Positions 17,891 to 27,078 of a stretch of 64,000 nucleotides of DNA are shown here, one piece after another. Source of the stretch: DATJCV01 sp963707665 (lineage in GTDB: Bacteria > Pseudomonadota > Gammaproteobacteria > Burkholderiales > Burkholderiaceae_D); the NCBI GenBank assembly GCA_963707665.1, contig CAVPQU010000006.1, positions 1 through 64,000 of the forward strand, read 5' to 3'. The notes beneath the pieces are model-generated. The model did no database searches and was not told the DNA's origin. It was given only the letters and a program-made list of their open reading frames with translations. The translations under genes were made by a program, and so were the position numbers. Within the stretch, counting starts at the first letter, position 1. Each line of letters starts with the position of its first letter.

Positions 17891-19120
17891 ATGAAATCCA
17901 GCGCAGCCTCACAACCCCTGCCATCGGCAGCCCTGAAAAAAACGACCGGCGTCGCCTATCCGGTACTCGGCGCCATCAGCGTCGCGCATCTGCTCAATGA
18001 CATGATGCAGTCGGTGCTGCTGGCGATCTATCCGCTGCTGCAGGGGAATTTTTCCCTGAGTTTTGTGCAGATCGGCTTTATCACGCTGGCTTTCCAGTTT
18101 TCATCGTCGCTATTGCAGCCGGTGGTCGGCTACTTTACCGACCGCCGGCCTTTTCCTTATAGCCTGCCGATCGGCATGGGGTTTACCTTTACCGGCCTGC
18201 TGCTGCTCTCGCAGGCATGGAATTACCACAGCATCATCGTCGCGGCGATTTTGGTCGGCGCCGGCTCGTCGGTGTTTCATCCGGAATCGTCGCGCGTGGC
18301 GCGCATGGCCTCGGCCGGGCAGCATGGGCTGGCGCAGTCAATTTTCCAGGTAGGCGGCAATATCGGTTCATCGATCGGCCCGCTGATCGTTGCCTTCCTG
18401 ATCATCCCGCGCGGCCAATCGAGCGTGGCCTGGGTGTCGCTGGCGGCGCTGACGGGGATGGTGATTCTGCTGCAGGTCAGCCGCTGGTATTCGCATAACC
18501 TTACCAGCGTGCGCGGTAAAAGCAGCTTGCGCAAGACCGAGACCGGTCTCTCCAAACGCGAAGTCACCAAGGCCATGGCGATTTTGCTGACGCTGATTTT
18601 TTCAAAATATTTCTATCTGGCGGGGCTGACCAGCTATTTCATTTTTTACCTGATGGACCATTTTGGCCTGCCCGTCCAGCAAGCTCAGTACTGTCTGTTT
18701 ATCTTTTTGTCCGGGGTCGCCATCGGCACGATCGTGGGCGGCCCGATCGGCGACCGGGTCGGGCGCAAACGCGTGATCTGGGGCTCGATTCTGGGTGCCG
18801 CACCGTTTGCGCTGATGCTGCCCTACGCCAGTCTGTTCTGGACCCTGGTCCTGGTGTTTTGCGCGGGCGTCATGATTGCCTCGGCCTTCCCGGCGATCAT
18901 CGTCTATGCGCAAGAACTGGTGCCAGGCAAGACCGGTACCGTGTCCGGCCTGTTTTACGGCTTGGCCTTCGGCATGGCCGGCATCGGTGCCGCGGTGCTG
19001 GGCAAGCTGGCCGACGCCACCAGCATCGAGTACGTCTACCATGTCTGCTCTTACCTGCCGCTGCTGGGATTGGCCGCCTTCTTCTTACCCGATATGCGAG
19101 AGCGCATGGCCGCTGCATGA
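17891..19120 (+). CDS. fsr: MFS transporter, fosmidomycin resistance (Fsr) type
   Basis: The 409-residue protein matches the Fsr branch of MFS exporters: SVAHLLNDMMQSVLLAIYPL in the first helix, LAFQFSSSLLQPVVGYFTDR in helix 2 and the loop, VGAGSSVFHPESSRVARMAS in helix 4, and GGPIGDRVGRKRVIWGS in the second half. Fsr exports fosmidomycin in E. coli, but the physiological substrate is unclear. ATG 17891 gives the expected N-terminus; ATG 17861 is an alternative, and neither has a clear Shine-Dalgarno. The stop overlaps the start of a truncated cynX-like frame (ATGA), so the two were co-translated. Confidence 0.88.
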   Translation: MKSSAASQPLPSAALKKTTGVAYPVLGAISVAHLLNDMMQSVLLAIYPLLQGNFSLSFVQIGFITLAFQFSSSLLQPVVGYFTDRRPFPYSLPIGMGFTFTGLLLLSQAWNYHSIIVAAILVGAGSSVFHPESSRVARMASAGQHGLAQSIFQVGGNIGSSIGPLIVAFLIIPRGQSSVAWVSLAALTGMVILLQVSRWYSHNLTSVRGKSSLRKTETGLSKREVTKAMAILLTLIFSKYFYLAGLTSYFIFYLMDHFGLPVQQAQYCLFIFLSGVAIGTIVGGPIGDRVGRKRVIWGSILGAAPFALMLPYASLFWTLVLVFCAGVMIASAFPAIIVYAQELVPGKTGTVSGLFYGLAFGMAGIGAAVLGKLADATSIEYVYHVCSYLPLLGLAAFFLPDMRERMAAA

Positions 19121-19296
19121 TGCGGCCCACAGGTACTCGTGCAGCGGCGATCCTGCTGGGCGCGAGCCTGATGCTGATTGCATTTGACTTGCGGCCTTTG
19201 TTCTCCAGCATTTCGGTTCTATTGCCCGAGATCAGAATCCAGCTCGGCATATCGGAGATAAGAGGGGCAGAGTCAAATATCCAAACCTGTCTATAG
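19117..19296 (+). pseudogene. CynX/NimT-type MFS transporter, truncated by repeat
   Basis: The frame overlaps the fsr stop by four bases and encodes TRAAAILLGASLMLIAFDLR followed by PLFSSISVLLPEIRIQLGIS. This is the first helix and loop of cyanate-permease-like MFS proteins (the DLRP motif after helix 1 is typical). At 19260 the sequence switches to the repeat core (GGGGCAGAGTCAAATATC), and the frame stops at 19296. About 340 residues are missing. The truncation point coincides with the repeat. Confidence 0.7.
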
Positions 19297-19331
19297 TCTG
19301 CAGCGCAACTTATTGACGCTTGCCACTTTCA
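19264..19331 (+). repeat. GGGGCAGAG-type repeat with 65-bp shared segment
   Basis: GGGGCAGAGTCAAATATC is followed by CAAACCTGTCTATAGT, GCAACTTATTG and GCTTGCCACTTTCA, nearly the same as 17361-17425. The copy sits exactly where the cynX-like gene is cut. Confidence 0.72.
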
Positions 19332-19977
19332 CGACAAATTAAAATCGCCGCGAGGAAACTCGGTCCAGCCTGGTCTGTTTTTTCACTACCCTTAGCCTCT
19401 CGCATCAACGAGTACCACTAAGGTGACGTGGGTAGCGCCGACTTGAGCACGCCGAAATCTAGCCCGCTGTCACAACGCGAGATGTTTGGCTTATGTTGCG
19501 CGCGTTCCCCATTCTCCAGACCGTTTCGTTTCCTTTTGAGTCCCGTCAATATTGCTTTCGCCACTCTGTACTAGCGAAAGCTCGCGTCCTATATTGAACT
19601 TTCAGCCAGACTGGCCAAGCATGTTGCAGCCTCGAAATCAAGCGAGAGGGGCGTCGAGCGCTGCGACTTTGTTCGGTCGTGAGAGACAAAGCAAGCTGTG
19701 CCTGTGCAGCATGGTTTTAAGCATCCGCGCTAGTGGTGCGAACAATCAAGCAACGGGTTACGGAATTCGCCATCAAGGAAATATCCGTGAACCCATGATT
19801 CTGTCGGCCAAAACAGTCAAGACGAATGGTGGCCAGGACGTGCGGAAGGGTCGTGGATGACAGGCAATCAGATGGAAATCGACCCACACAACAATCGTGA
19901 CGACATTCATTTCCGCGAATGTTTATGTGATTGAGCGTTCCAACAATTGTGATTTCACTGCCCTGAAATGGGCCTTT
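19332..19977. other. Intergenic region, no gene recognised
   Basis: This 650-base stretch has mixed composition. Short open frames lack ribosome sites and recognisable domains. It resembles the AT-richer region at 3.3-5.4 kb in having no coding bias. Confidence 0.4.
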
Positions 19978-19988
19978 GGAGGTATGTG

Positions 19989-20171
19989 ATGAAACTTCTG
20001 ATCGCGGCGGCACTTGTGACCATGGTAGCAGGCTGCTCGATGCTGCCAACACGTGATACGAGTGGCAGTTCTGGCGCCACTACCGGCAGCAACTACTCTC
20101 AATCGAGCGTCAAGCAGAGCCCGTACTGGGCAGGCTGCTATTTTTATCCAGGGTGCAAGGACATGCAGTAA
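19989..20171 (+). CDS. Small putative lipoprotein
   Basis: A 60-residue protein starts at ATG 19989, six bases after a perfect GGAGG. The N-terminus is a lipoprotein signal with hydrophobic core and lipobox VAGC (Cys17). The mature part is Ser/Thr/Gly-rich and ends in SPYWAGCYFYPGCKDMQ with two further cysteines. No family is recognised. It is likely anchored in the outer or inner membrane. It stands alone between two non-coding stretches. Confidence 0.65.
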   Translation: MKLLIAAALVTMVAGCSMLPTRDTSGSSGATTGSNYSQSSVKQSPYWAGCYFYPGCKDMQ

Positions 20172-20557
20172 ATACAACGCGGCCCTGGCAGTTGCCCGAT
20201 TGGACTAAAGCGCTGATCGGTTACTCGGCAATTCGATGTGGCGACTTTATCGAGCCACATGTCCTTTCCATCGATCAGGGACTACATCGGCCTGTGGCCG
20301 CAGCAGATCTTTCTCCGAGATACCTTAATGATTGGCTAGCTGCGCAATCTGACGCAGCGCTATGCCAAAACTGTTGACGGCGCTGGCCACCTTGGATCAG
20401 TAGGTAAGGGAAGAGCGGCATTCAGCATTTCAACGTGCCATTCTTTGCTGTATTTTTGCGCCGCATTGATCGTCCTCCATCGCTTCTCCATACGCCGGAC
20501 TATCGCGCACCTCCATCGCGGCTTTGAAGCAGTATTTCACTCGCAGGCAAGACGAGC
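20172..20557. other. Intergenic region, no gene recognised
   Basis: 386 bases between the lipoprotein and the metallo-hydrolase gene. A 74-codon open frame beginning at 20153 overlaps the lipoprotein gene and lacks any family resemblance or ribosome site. Confidence 0.35.
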
Positions 20558-21288
20558 ATGACGACCACGAACGCTTCATCGGGGACCAATATCCAGGAAA
20601 TTGCCGACGGCATTTACCGCATCAATACCGGCGTCGCGACGATTCCGGGCGGCTTTTCCTTCAATCAGTATCTGGTTCTCGACGACCAGCCGCTGCTGTT
20701 CCATACCGGGCCGCGCAAGCTATTTCCGCTGGTGCGCGAAGCGGTCGGCAAGCGTGATACCGGTCAGCCGGCTGCGCTTCATCGCGTTTTCGCATTTCGA
20801 GGCGGACGAATGCGGCGCGCTCAATGAGCTGGCTGGCAGCCGCGCCGCAGTCGGTGCCGTTGTGCAGTGGCATCGCGGCGATGGTGTCGGTCAATGATGT
20901 GGCCGACCGCCCGGCGCGGGCGTTGGCGGATGGCGAGGAAATCTCGCTGGGCAGGCATGCGCTCAAATGGCTCGATGCGCCGCATCTGCCGCACGGCTGG
21001 GAAACGGGATATCTGATGGATGCGACGACGCAGACCTTGTTCTGCGGCGACCTGTTCACCCAGAACGGCCTCGGCGAGAAGGCGCTGACGGAAGACGACA
21101 TCCTGGATCCGAGCGAAGCGTTCCGCCAATCCCTGGATTATTTCTCGCATTCGATTCATGCGCAGAATCTGCTGGAAAAGCTCGCGCGCGAAGCGCCTAC
21201 GACGCTGGCGTGCATGCATGGCAGCGCTTGGCGCGGCGATGGGGCAATGCTACTGCGCGCGCTCGGCGAGCGACTGGCGGAACGATAG
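20558..21288 (+). pseudogene. MBL-fold metallo-hydrolase (flavodiiron-like), two frameshifts
   Basis: Pieced together, three frames encode a beta-lactamase-fold protein of about 240 residues. They are EIADGIYRINTGVATIPGGF and SFNQYLVLDDQPLLFHTGPR; then VIPVSRLRFIAFSHFEADEC with the H.E.DE metal motif; then WETGYLMDATTQTLFCGDLF with the bridging Asp and TTLACMHGSAWRG with the last His. The layout matches stand-alone ODP-type hydrolases related to flavodiiron proteins. One extra C near 20753 and another near 20829 break the frame; removing both gives a continuous protein. Substrate unknown. Confidence 0.78.
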
Positions 21289-21381
21289 CAGGGAACAATC
21301 GCCGCCCGCGCCGGCGGTCCGCAATACCGCACGTTCGCAAAGGCGCTTGCGACACTGTCCCGCCTTTCCGTTCCGCCTGAT

Positions 21382-22374
21382 CTACCCTTGCGCCCCTCCC
21401 ATTACCGGCAGCACGATGCCGGTGACATATGCGCTGCATACCGGCGACGCCAGAAACACATAGGCAGGCGATATTTCCTCCGGCTGCGCCGGGCGTTTCA
21501 TGTCGGTGCTGGCGCCGAATTGCGCAATTTTTTCCGGCGACTGATCGGCTGGATTCAGCGGCGTCCATACCGGCCCCGGCGCCACCGCATTGACGCGGAT
21601 GCCGCGCGGCGCGAGGTTGATCGCCAGCGATTTGGTCAGGGCGTGGATGGCGCCTTTGGTGGCCGAATAGTCGAGCAACTTGTCGTTGCCGAACAAACCG
21701 GTTTCAGAGCCGGTGTTGATGATCGCCGCTCCGCTCTTCAGGTGCGGCAGCGCGGCGCGTGCCATGTGGAAATAGCCGTACAGGTTGGTGCGGATCGTCA
21801 TGTCGAAATGCTCGTCGGTGATGTCCTCGAGCGCCATGGCGTGTTCCTGGAAGGCGGCATTGTTGACCAGCACATCGAGCTTGCCGAAGGTGTCGATGGT
21901 TTGCCGGACCGCGCCGTCGCAGAATTTCGAATCGCGCACGTCACCGGCGATCAGCAGGCAGCGCCGCCCTTCCTTCTCGATCCAGCGCTGGGTTTCCTTC
22001 GCGTCCTCGTGCTCGTTGAGGTAGAGCACCGCCACATCGGCACCTTCCCTTGCAAACAGCACCGCGACTGCGCGGCCGATGCCGGAATCGGCGCCGGTGA
22101 TGATGGCGACCATATCCTGCAGCTTGCCGCTGCCCTTGTATTGCTCGGCCAGGAAACGCGGCGCGGGCTCGAGTTCCGATTCAATGCCGGGCTTTTGCAG
22201 GTGAGTCTTGGGAAACGGCGGCTCCGGCTGCTTGGCCGGTCCAGCCTGAACGGAACCCTCTGTTCCGCCCTGCCCGGCAGAGCCCTTTTTCGCCTCTGTC
22301 TCGTCGCTCTCGCTCTGAATTTTCCGTTGAATCTGCTCCGCGTCATCTGGCGCACGAGGGGGAGTGTTATTCAT
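21382..22374 (-). CDS. SDR family oxidoreductase (YghA-like)
   Basis: The 330-residue protein is a classical short-chain dehydrogenase with an extended, charged N-terminus of about 85 residues (E/Q/K/P-rich). It has the cofactor motif TGADSGIGRA, NNAA after strand 4, the catalytic Ser in INTGSETG, and YSATKGA with the Tyr-Lys pair. The closest general type is E. coli YghA and the Gram-positive general-stress proteins of the same clan, which use NAD(P)H. AAGGAAAGGCTT precedes the ATG. The gene is monocistronic. Such genes are often induced by osmotic or general stress. Confidence 0.9.
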   Translation of the reverse strand: MNNTPPRAPDDAEQIQRKIQSESDETEAKKGSAGQGGTEGSVQAGPAKQPEPPFPKTHLQKPGIESELEPAPRFLAEQYKGSGKLQDMVAIITGADSGIGRAVAVLFAREGADVAVLYLNEHEDAKETQRWIEKEGRRCLLIAGDVRDSKFCDGAVRQTIDTFGKLDVLVNNAAFQEHAMALEDITDEHFDMTIRTNLYGYFHMARAALPHLKSGAAIINTGSETGLFGNDKLLDYSATKGAIHALTKSLAINLAPRGIRVNAVAPGPVWTPLNPADQSPEKIAQFGASTDMKRPAQPEEISPAYVFLASPVCSAYVTGIVLPVMGGAQG

Positions 22375-22832
22375 AAGCCTTTCCTTTCGTCATTGGATTG
22401 AAATGGCGATGAAGGCAGGGGCCGCATGACCGCTCCCGGTCCCAGGAAATGCATGTGTATTCATTGGCCGAATCGTCGCCTTCTTGCCTACAGCCTTCCG
22501 CCATGAATAGGGGATGGATGTAATCAAATAGGCTGCCGCCGGTGAGAAAGGTTCACACCTGCGGCAAAAGGACAACGATGAAAAGCCGCTCGATGTCCCG
22601 TGCGAAATGCCTGCGGATTGGCGAAATCAAAGGGAGTCCGTTCCAGCACTTTTTTAGACGAACGACGATCTCGCATCCGGCATGTCCGGCAGAAACGAGG
22701 CGCAGCCTCGAATAGTCGAAACCGGAGATCGAAACCCAAGGCTGAGCGGGATCAGCCTTGGGCAAGAGAAGAAGAAATAGGGTCAGGACCAGATATCCAT
22801 AGCACCAATTTCCGGACGTCTGGTGGGCGGCC
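22375..22832. other. Intergenic region with a diverged GGGTCAG repeat
   Basis: No gene is seen. AGGGTCAGGACCAGATATC at 22780-22798 is a diverged copy of the dispersed repeat. It lies about 35 bases from the 3' end of the DUF5610-like gene, the same relation found at 17433-17481. Confidence 0.55.
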
Positions 22833-23435
22833 TCACGCTGACTCGGTTGCGGCCCCTTCGCTGGCCCAGCGCTCAAAGCCGGCCATGACAGCGGCATAGG
22901 TTTTCTGACTAATCTCGGGCAACGTTCCACCCAGAATTTGCCTTGCCTCGGCAAAGCCCTTCTCAACCGCGGCGCGAATCGACTCGAGCTTGGATGGGTC
23001 GCCGCCAATGACGGCCTGGGCAAAATTCAGGATGCGCTCGGCCACTTGCTGCACGCCGTATTCCCCGTCGTCCGCAATCGCTGCCTTGGCCTGCTCTATC
23101 GTGGCCGGATCGGCATACAGGGTTTGCTCGCCGCTGATCACCTTGGCCACGTTCAAGCCCTGCTGTTCCAGCAAGGGCAGCAGCAAATCGAGGACTTGCC
23201 GCAGCTGGCGTTGCGACTCTTCCAGCATGGCGCTGACATCTGCGCGCGCTGCGGCGTTGCTGCGCGGATCGGCGTAGGTGGCGGCTTCTGCGGCATTCGC
23301 GCCCAGCGTGACTTTGTCGGTGGCGGAGATGCCGCCTGCCGCAGCCGTTTTGTCGCTCGTGCGCTGCGGATTTTCGCGTGGCGCGGGGGCGACCGATGCG
23401 GAGCCCTGGAGGATGCCTGGGAGGGTGAAGCTCAT
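22833..23435 (-). CDS. DUF5610-like hypothetical protein
   Basis: The 200-residue protein starts MSFTLPGILQGSASVAPAPR at ATG 23435, with GAGG six bases upstream. A low-complexity, Ala/Ser/Thr-rich N-terminal half including TDKVTLGANAAE is followed by the conserved region QAKAAIADDGEYGVQQVAER, ILNFAQAVIGGD and FAEARQILGGTLPEISQKTY. This end resembles DUF5610, a domain found in flagellin-island and secreted-like proteins; the match is from memory and moderate. No signal peptide is seen. A degenerate copy of the 3' part lies at 17481-17775. Confidence 0.65.
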   Translation of the reverse strand: MSFTLPGILQGSASVAPAPRENPQRTSDKTAAAGGISATDKVTLGANAAEAATYADPRSNAAARADVSAMLEESQRQLRQVLDLLLPLLEQQGLNVAKVISGEQTLYADPATIEQAKAAIADDGEYGVQQVAERILNFAQAVIGGDPSKLESIRAAVEKGFAEARQILGGTLPEISQKTYAAVMAGFERWASEGAATESA

Positions 23436-23902
23436 AACCAACCTCACGAGAAATGCTGAAGGACAGGCGGGATGCCGGAGCATGGCAAGCCCGGCTTTCC
23501 GCGACGATATTTGGGATAACGGCAGTGAATTCAAAAACCTGAGCTGAAGCCGGTTTTGGTCCGACCGTACGCTCGCGGAAGATCCAGGCAGGCACGTCGA
23601 TGGTGGTCGGTGCCGGCTTGTTTTCCCTCTACGGCAATCCGGCCATCTCAACTTTCAACTCTGGATTTCCGTCGAGCGCATACCGGCGTTCGCGGGTTAG
23701 CAGACGCATCTGTCATGCACCGGCCAAGCACCAAGCCAGCACCAAGAATAACGCCATCGACGAGTCCCGCTCCCATGGACCTGACCACGCCTACCCTATT
23801 GTTCCCCGCGGTCGCCAGCGAGGCGCCGCATTGGCATGAAAGCGTCCTATACTGCAGCAACCCTTTTTCAATTACTGATGCGCACCGCGCACCTGCCCGC
23901 TG
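23436..23902. other. Intergenic region, no gene recognised
   Basis: Between the divergent DUF5610-like gene and the small gene at 23903. Open frames here lack ribosome sites and family resemblance. Confidence 0.35.
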
Positions 23903-24148
23903 ATGACTTACGAAGAATACCTGGACGAAGTAACCACGCTGCTGACCGAGCTATATGATTTGAGCGACGAAGATGCGATCAAGCATGTGATGCGTGCACA
24001 AGCTGCCGATTTCTTTACCTTGCACGACGATGACCCGGCGATGCGCACGCTGGAACGGGCGAAGGAAGATGCGAAAACCATCTTCGAGCAAAAAAACAAA
24101 TCCCGTGCTCATATGCCGCCCAAGCGAACGAGCCGCCTCAAAAAGTGA
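23903..24148 (+). CDS. Conserved hypothetical protein
   Basis: The 81-residue acidic protein MTYEEYLDEVTTLLTELYDL is predicted to be helical, with SDEDAIKHVMRAQAADFFTL in the centre and a basic, Lys/Arg-rich tail. Coding bias and composition match the neighbouring genes, and I recall similar short proteins in related betaproteobacteria, but no function is known. The Shine-Dalgarno is poor. The gene converges on the DUF3617 gene. Confidence 0.6.
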   Translation: MTYEEYLDEVTTLLTELYDLSDEDAIKHVMRAQAADFFTLHDDDPAMRTLERAKEDAKTIFEQKNKSRAHMPPKRTSRLKK

Positions 24149-24260
24149 CCAGCAGGTGCAGCCTGCGTCGTTTTAACGCCATCTACAACGGCTTGGTCGT
24201 CGGGCTTCGATAGCCCTACAGATGCGTTTGGCGCACGACGGGCGCCAAACGGGCAGCCGA

Positions 24261-24794
24261 TCATTTTTTCCGAACAGTCTCCGCAACCGGCTTTACCTTG
24301 CCGCAATCCGCGCTCAACCACTTACCGCTGGTTTCATGCGTCTGATCGACCTTCTGGCCGTGCGCAATACCCTTGAACTGATAGGTTGAGCTGAATTTGT
24401 CGCCGCCGGAAAAGGCACCTTTCATCGTGCCCTTTCCCTTCATGTCGGCGCTGTTGCACACCAGATCCAGCGAGTACTGGGTGCCGCTTTTCTTGTAATT
24501 CCTTGCCTCGCAACCCATCTCCTTGACGTCCGCCATTCCTGGCTCCTCCAGTTCGGCCATTTCCTTGGTGATGCATATTTTTTGCACCATGCCGCCGTTC
24601 TGCATGTCCGGCATTTGGATGCCCATGTCACGCATCTGCTTGAGTTCCTGCGGCGACAGCTTGGGCATGGCAGCCATCATGTCGGACTTGATTGTCATTT
24701 CCCACAGCCCGGGTTTCATCTGGTCGGCGGCCGAGGCGGTGCCGCACAAAGCGGCGATTGCAAACGTCAGGATCGAGAAAGCTATCCGGCGCAT
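24261..24794 (-). CDS. DUF3617 domain-containing periplasmic protein
   Basis: The 177-residue protein has a signal peptide (MRRIAFSILTFAIAALCGTA, cleavage after ASA) and the DUF3617 body: MKPGLWEMTIKSDM at the start, KICITKEMAELEEP, then CEARNYKKSGTQYSLDLVC and KWLSADCGKVKPV at the end with its conserved cysteines. DUF3617 proteins are periplasmic and of unknown function. GGGAG five bases before ATG 24794 fixes the start. A deleted copy of this gene lies on the far side of pabB at 26890-27070 in the same orientation. Confidence 0.88.
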   Translation of the reverse strand: MRRIAFSILTFAIAALCGTASAADQMKPGLWEMTIKSDMMAAMPKLSPQELKQMRDMGIQMPDMQNGGMVQKICITKEMAELEEPGMADVKEMGCEARNYKKSGTQYSLDLVCNSADMKGKGTMKGAFSGGDKFSSTYQFKGIAHGQKVDQTHETSGKWLSADCGKVKPVAETVRKK

Positions 24795-24931
24795 GGTGTC
24801 TCCCTTGTAGTTATGTATTTTGAAATGGTGCAAGCGCATGCTAACCGAGCTATGGGCGCCCGACAACCCGGCGGCGGCCATGTTGCTGGTGCACGACTCG
24901 AACGCTTCGGGGTCGTTACGGCACCCGCCGA

Positions 24932-26791
24932 TTACCATTCCACCACCGCCGGCAGGGCACCGCGCAAGGCGTTGCACACCATTACCTGCTGCGCCGCGCG
25001 CAAATCGTCCAATGTCAGCCGTCGTTCCGTCGCCTTCAACACAGGATCGGCAAGCAGGACACTGCGCATCACTCCCGGCAACAGGCCGGCCGACAGTGGC
25101 GGCGTGTACCAGTGACCGTCCAGGCGCACGAATACGTTGCTGCGCGCGCCTTCGGTCAACTCTCCGGCCCGGTTGTGGAACAGCATATCGAATGCACCTC
25201 GTTCCTCGGCCGCGCGCCATGCCGCATCGTACCGTGCACGCACGGTGGTCTTGTAGCGCAGGAACAGGTTGGCCTCGTCGGTCGGCTCTGGCGCCAGCAA
25301 TACCCGCACCGTGGACGGCAGGGCCGCCAGCGGCGCGCTGTGCACAGTCCAAGCGCCGGAGTGCGCCAGGGTCAGGCGCAGGCGGTAATCGACCCCTTCC
25401 GCAAAACTGGCGCACGCTTGCTGCAGGGCCTCGCGCAGGGATGGTTCGTCGTAGCGAAACCCGAAATATTCGGCGGACGAACGCAACCGCCGCAGATGCA
25501 AATCGAGGTGGCGGCAACCGGCCGTCCGCGTCGCGAACATCGTCTCGAACAGGCTGAAATCGACCGCCAGCCCGGTCAGGAAACGCGCCTTCAATTGGCA
25601 CTCCTGGTATTCGGAAGCGGCATCGCTGTCGTACACGATCCCCGCGCCGATCCCCATCTGGCCCTGGCGCATTCCGCCTGCCGCCGGTGCCTCGAGCACA
25701 ATCGTGCGTATCGGCACGGAAAGGCAAAAATCGCCGATGTTCTGTCCCTCAACCGGCTTGTCAAACCAGCCAATCGCACCGGTGTAGATGCCACGCGGAG
25801 CGGCTTCCAGCTCGCGGATGATCTGCATCGTGCGGCGCTTCGGCGCGCCGGTGATGGAGCCGCATGGATACAGCGCGCCGAAGAGGTCGGCCAAGCTTGC
25901 GTCGGGCCGCAAATGCGCGGTTACCGTGGAGGTCATCTGCAACACCGGGCCGTACGCATTCACCTCGAACAAGTGGGGCACGCGTACCGTCCCTACCGTT
26001 GCGACCCGGCCAATGTCATTGCGCAACAGGTCGACGATCATCAGGTTCTCGGCACGGTTTTTGGCATCGGCCGCCAACTCCGTGGCGCGGGAACGGTCGA
26101 TTTCGGCATCGCCACTTGCAGCCGCGGTACCTTTCATTGGCCGGGCAACCAGCGCGCCACGCTCATGCCGGATGAACAATTCCGGCGACGATGACAGCAC
26201 CGCCCTGCCGTCCGGCAATGCGATCAGCGCGCCATAGGGTACCGCCTGGCGCGCGCGCAGGCGCCGATACAGGGCAGGCACCGATCCGTAGGATTCGAAA
26301 TTCAGGCGATAGGTGTAGTTGACTTGATAGGTGTCGCCACTATCCAGATAGGCGTGAATTCGCTCGATCGCGTCGAAAAATTCGGCCTGGCTGACATCGG
26401 CATGCAGTCCCGCAATGCCGCAGGGAATTCCGGCGCCGCCTGCGTCCTGTTCGCGCGCCGCGAGCCATGCGGAGACGTCATCTGCGGAAAGACGCTCGCA
26501 ATGTTCGAATAAAAGAATTTGAGCCAGGGGTTGCGTACTTGCGCGCGGCTCTATTCCTTGAAGTTGGCCGCCCAATTCATAGGCCAGAAGGCTGACCGCG
26601 TGCAGGCCACGCTGCAGCGCGTGCTGCATGTCGTCGAACAAGCCCTCCAATTCCGACGCGTGGTGGCAGGTCAGCGTTCCCGCATGGCCGGTATATAAAC
26701 GCGACCTGGGGTCAGCCTCGGTCGCCTCGCAGTCATCCAGCAGGGCGAAACATTCGCGGCTGGCCGAATCGTTCAAAGTGGACGCGGGCAT
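24932..26791 (-). CDS. pabB: Aminodeoxychorismate synthase component I fused to 4-amino-4-deoxychorismate lyase
   Basis: The 619-residue protein joins two enzymes of p-aminobenzoate synthesis. Residues 1 to about 400 are a chorismate-binding PabB domain, with DTYQVNYTYRLNFE, ARPMKGTAAASGD, RAENLMIVDLLRNDIGRV, YPCGSITGAPKRR and the closing GIGAGIVYDSDAASEYQE. Residues from about 410 on are a class IV aminotransferase-fold PabC domain (FSLFETMFATRT, LHLRRL, ELTEGARSNVFVRLDG, AGLLPGVMR). Together with a glutaminase (PabA, not in the window) they convert chorismate to p-aminobenzoate for folate. The gene is monocistronic and flanked by DUF3617 sequences on both sides. Confidence 0.93.
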   Translation of the reverse strand: MPASTLNDSASRECFALLDDCEATEADPRSRLYTGHAGTLTCHHASELEGLFDDMQHALQRGLHAVSLLAYELGGQLQGIEPRASTQPLAQILLFEHCERLSADDVSAWLAAREQDAGGAGIPCGIAGLHADVSQAEFFDAIERIHAYLDSGDTYQVNYTYRLNFESYGSVPALYRRLRARQAVPYGALIALPDGRAVLSSSPELFIRHERGALVARPMKGTAAASGDAEIDRSRATELAADAKNRAENLMIVDLLRNDIGRVATVGTVRVPHLFEVNAYGPVLQMTSTVTAHLRPDASLADLFGALYPCGSITGAPKRRTMQIIRELEAAPRGIYTGAIGWFDKPVEGQNIGDFCLSVPIRTIVLEAPAAGGMRQGQMGIGAGIVYDSDAASEYQECQLKARFLTGLAVDFSLFETMFATRTAGCRHLDLHLRRLRSSAEYFGFRYDEPSLREALQQACASFAEGVDYRLRLTLAHSGAWTVHSAPLAALPSTVRVLLAPEPTDEANLFLRYKTTVRARYDAAWRAAEERGAFDMLFHNRAGELTEGARSNVFVRLDGHWYTPPLSAGLLPGVMRSVLLADPVLKATERRLTLDDLRAAQQVMVCNALRGALPAVVEW

Positions 26792-26889
26792 AACGGATTG
26801 CGCTGTCTATTGCGTGGTCGTGTATCAAGGAAATGGGTGGCGCCCTTGCTATCACGACGCCGGACTATCCGACCGCTAGTTAGAAAGTT

Positions 26890-27070
26890 GTTGTTCCACA
26901 TGGTTTCGCCAACTGCCTTCACCTGGCCGCAATCGGCACTGTCGCATCTGCCAGTGGCGTCATGCACCTGCCTCACTGCGCGGGTGATCGGGCAACACAT
27001 CCAGCGAATAGCCTCTCCCCAAAAGCGCAGCGCGAATGCTAACCCGGGCCATGTATTTGGGCAACCGGCC
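26890..27070 (-). pseudogene. Internally deleted DUF3617 gene copy
   Basis: On the minus strand the frame encodes VHDATGRCDSADCGQVKAVG, matching THETSGKWLSADCGKVKPVA at the end of the DUF3617 protein. Further upstream, ATGCTAACC followed by GGGCCATG (around 27020-27040) resembles the DNA just upstream of the intact gene (24839-24855). So the 5' flank and 3' end survive and the middle is gone. Confidence 0.65.
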
Positions 27071-27078
27071 ATCGCGCC

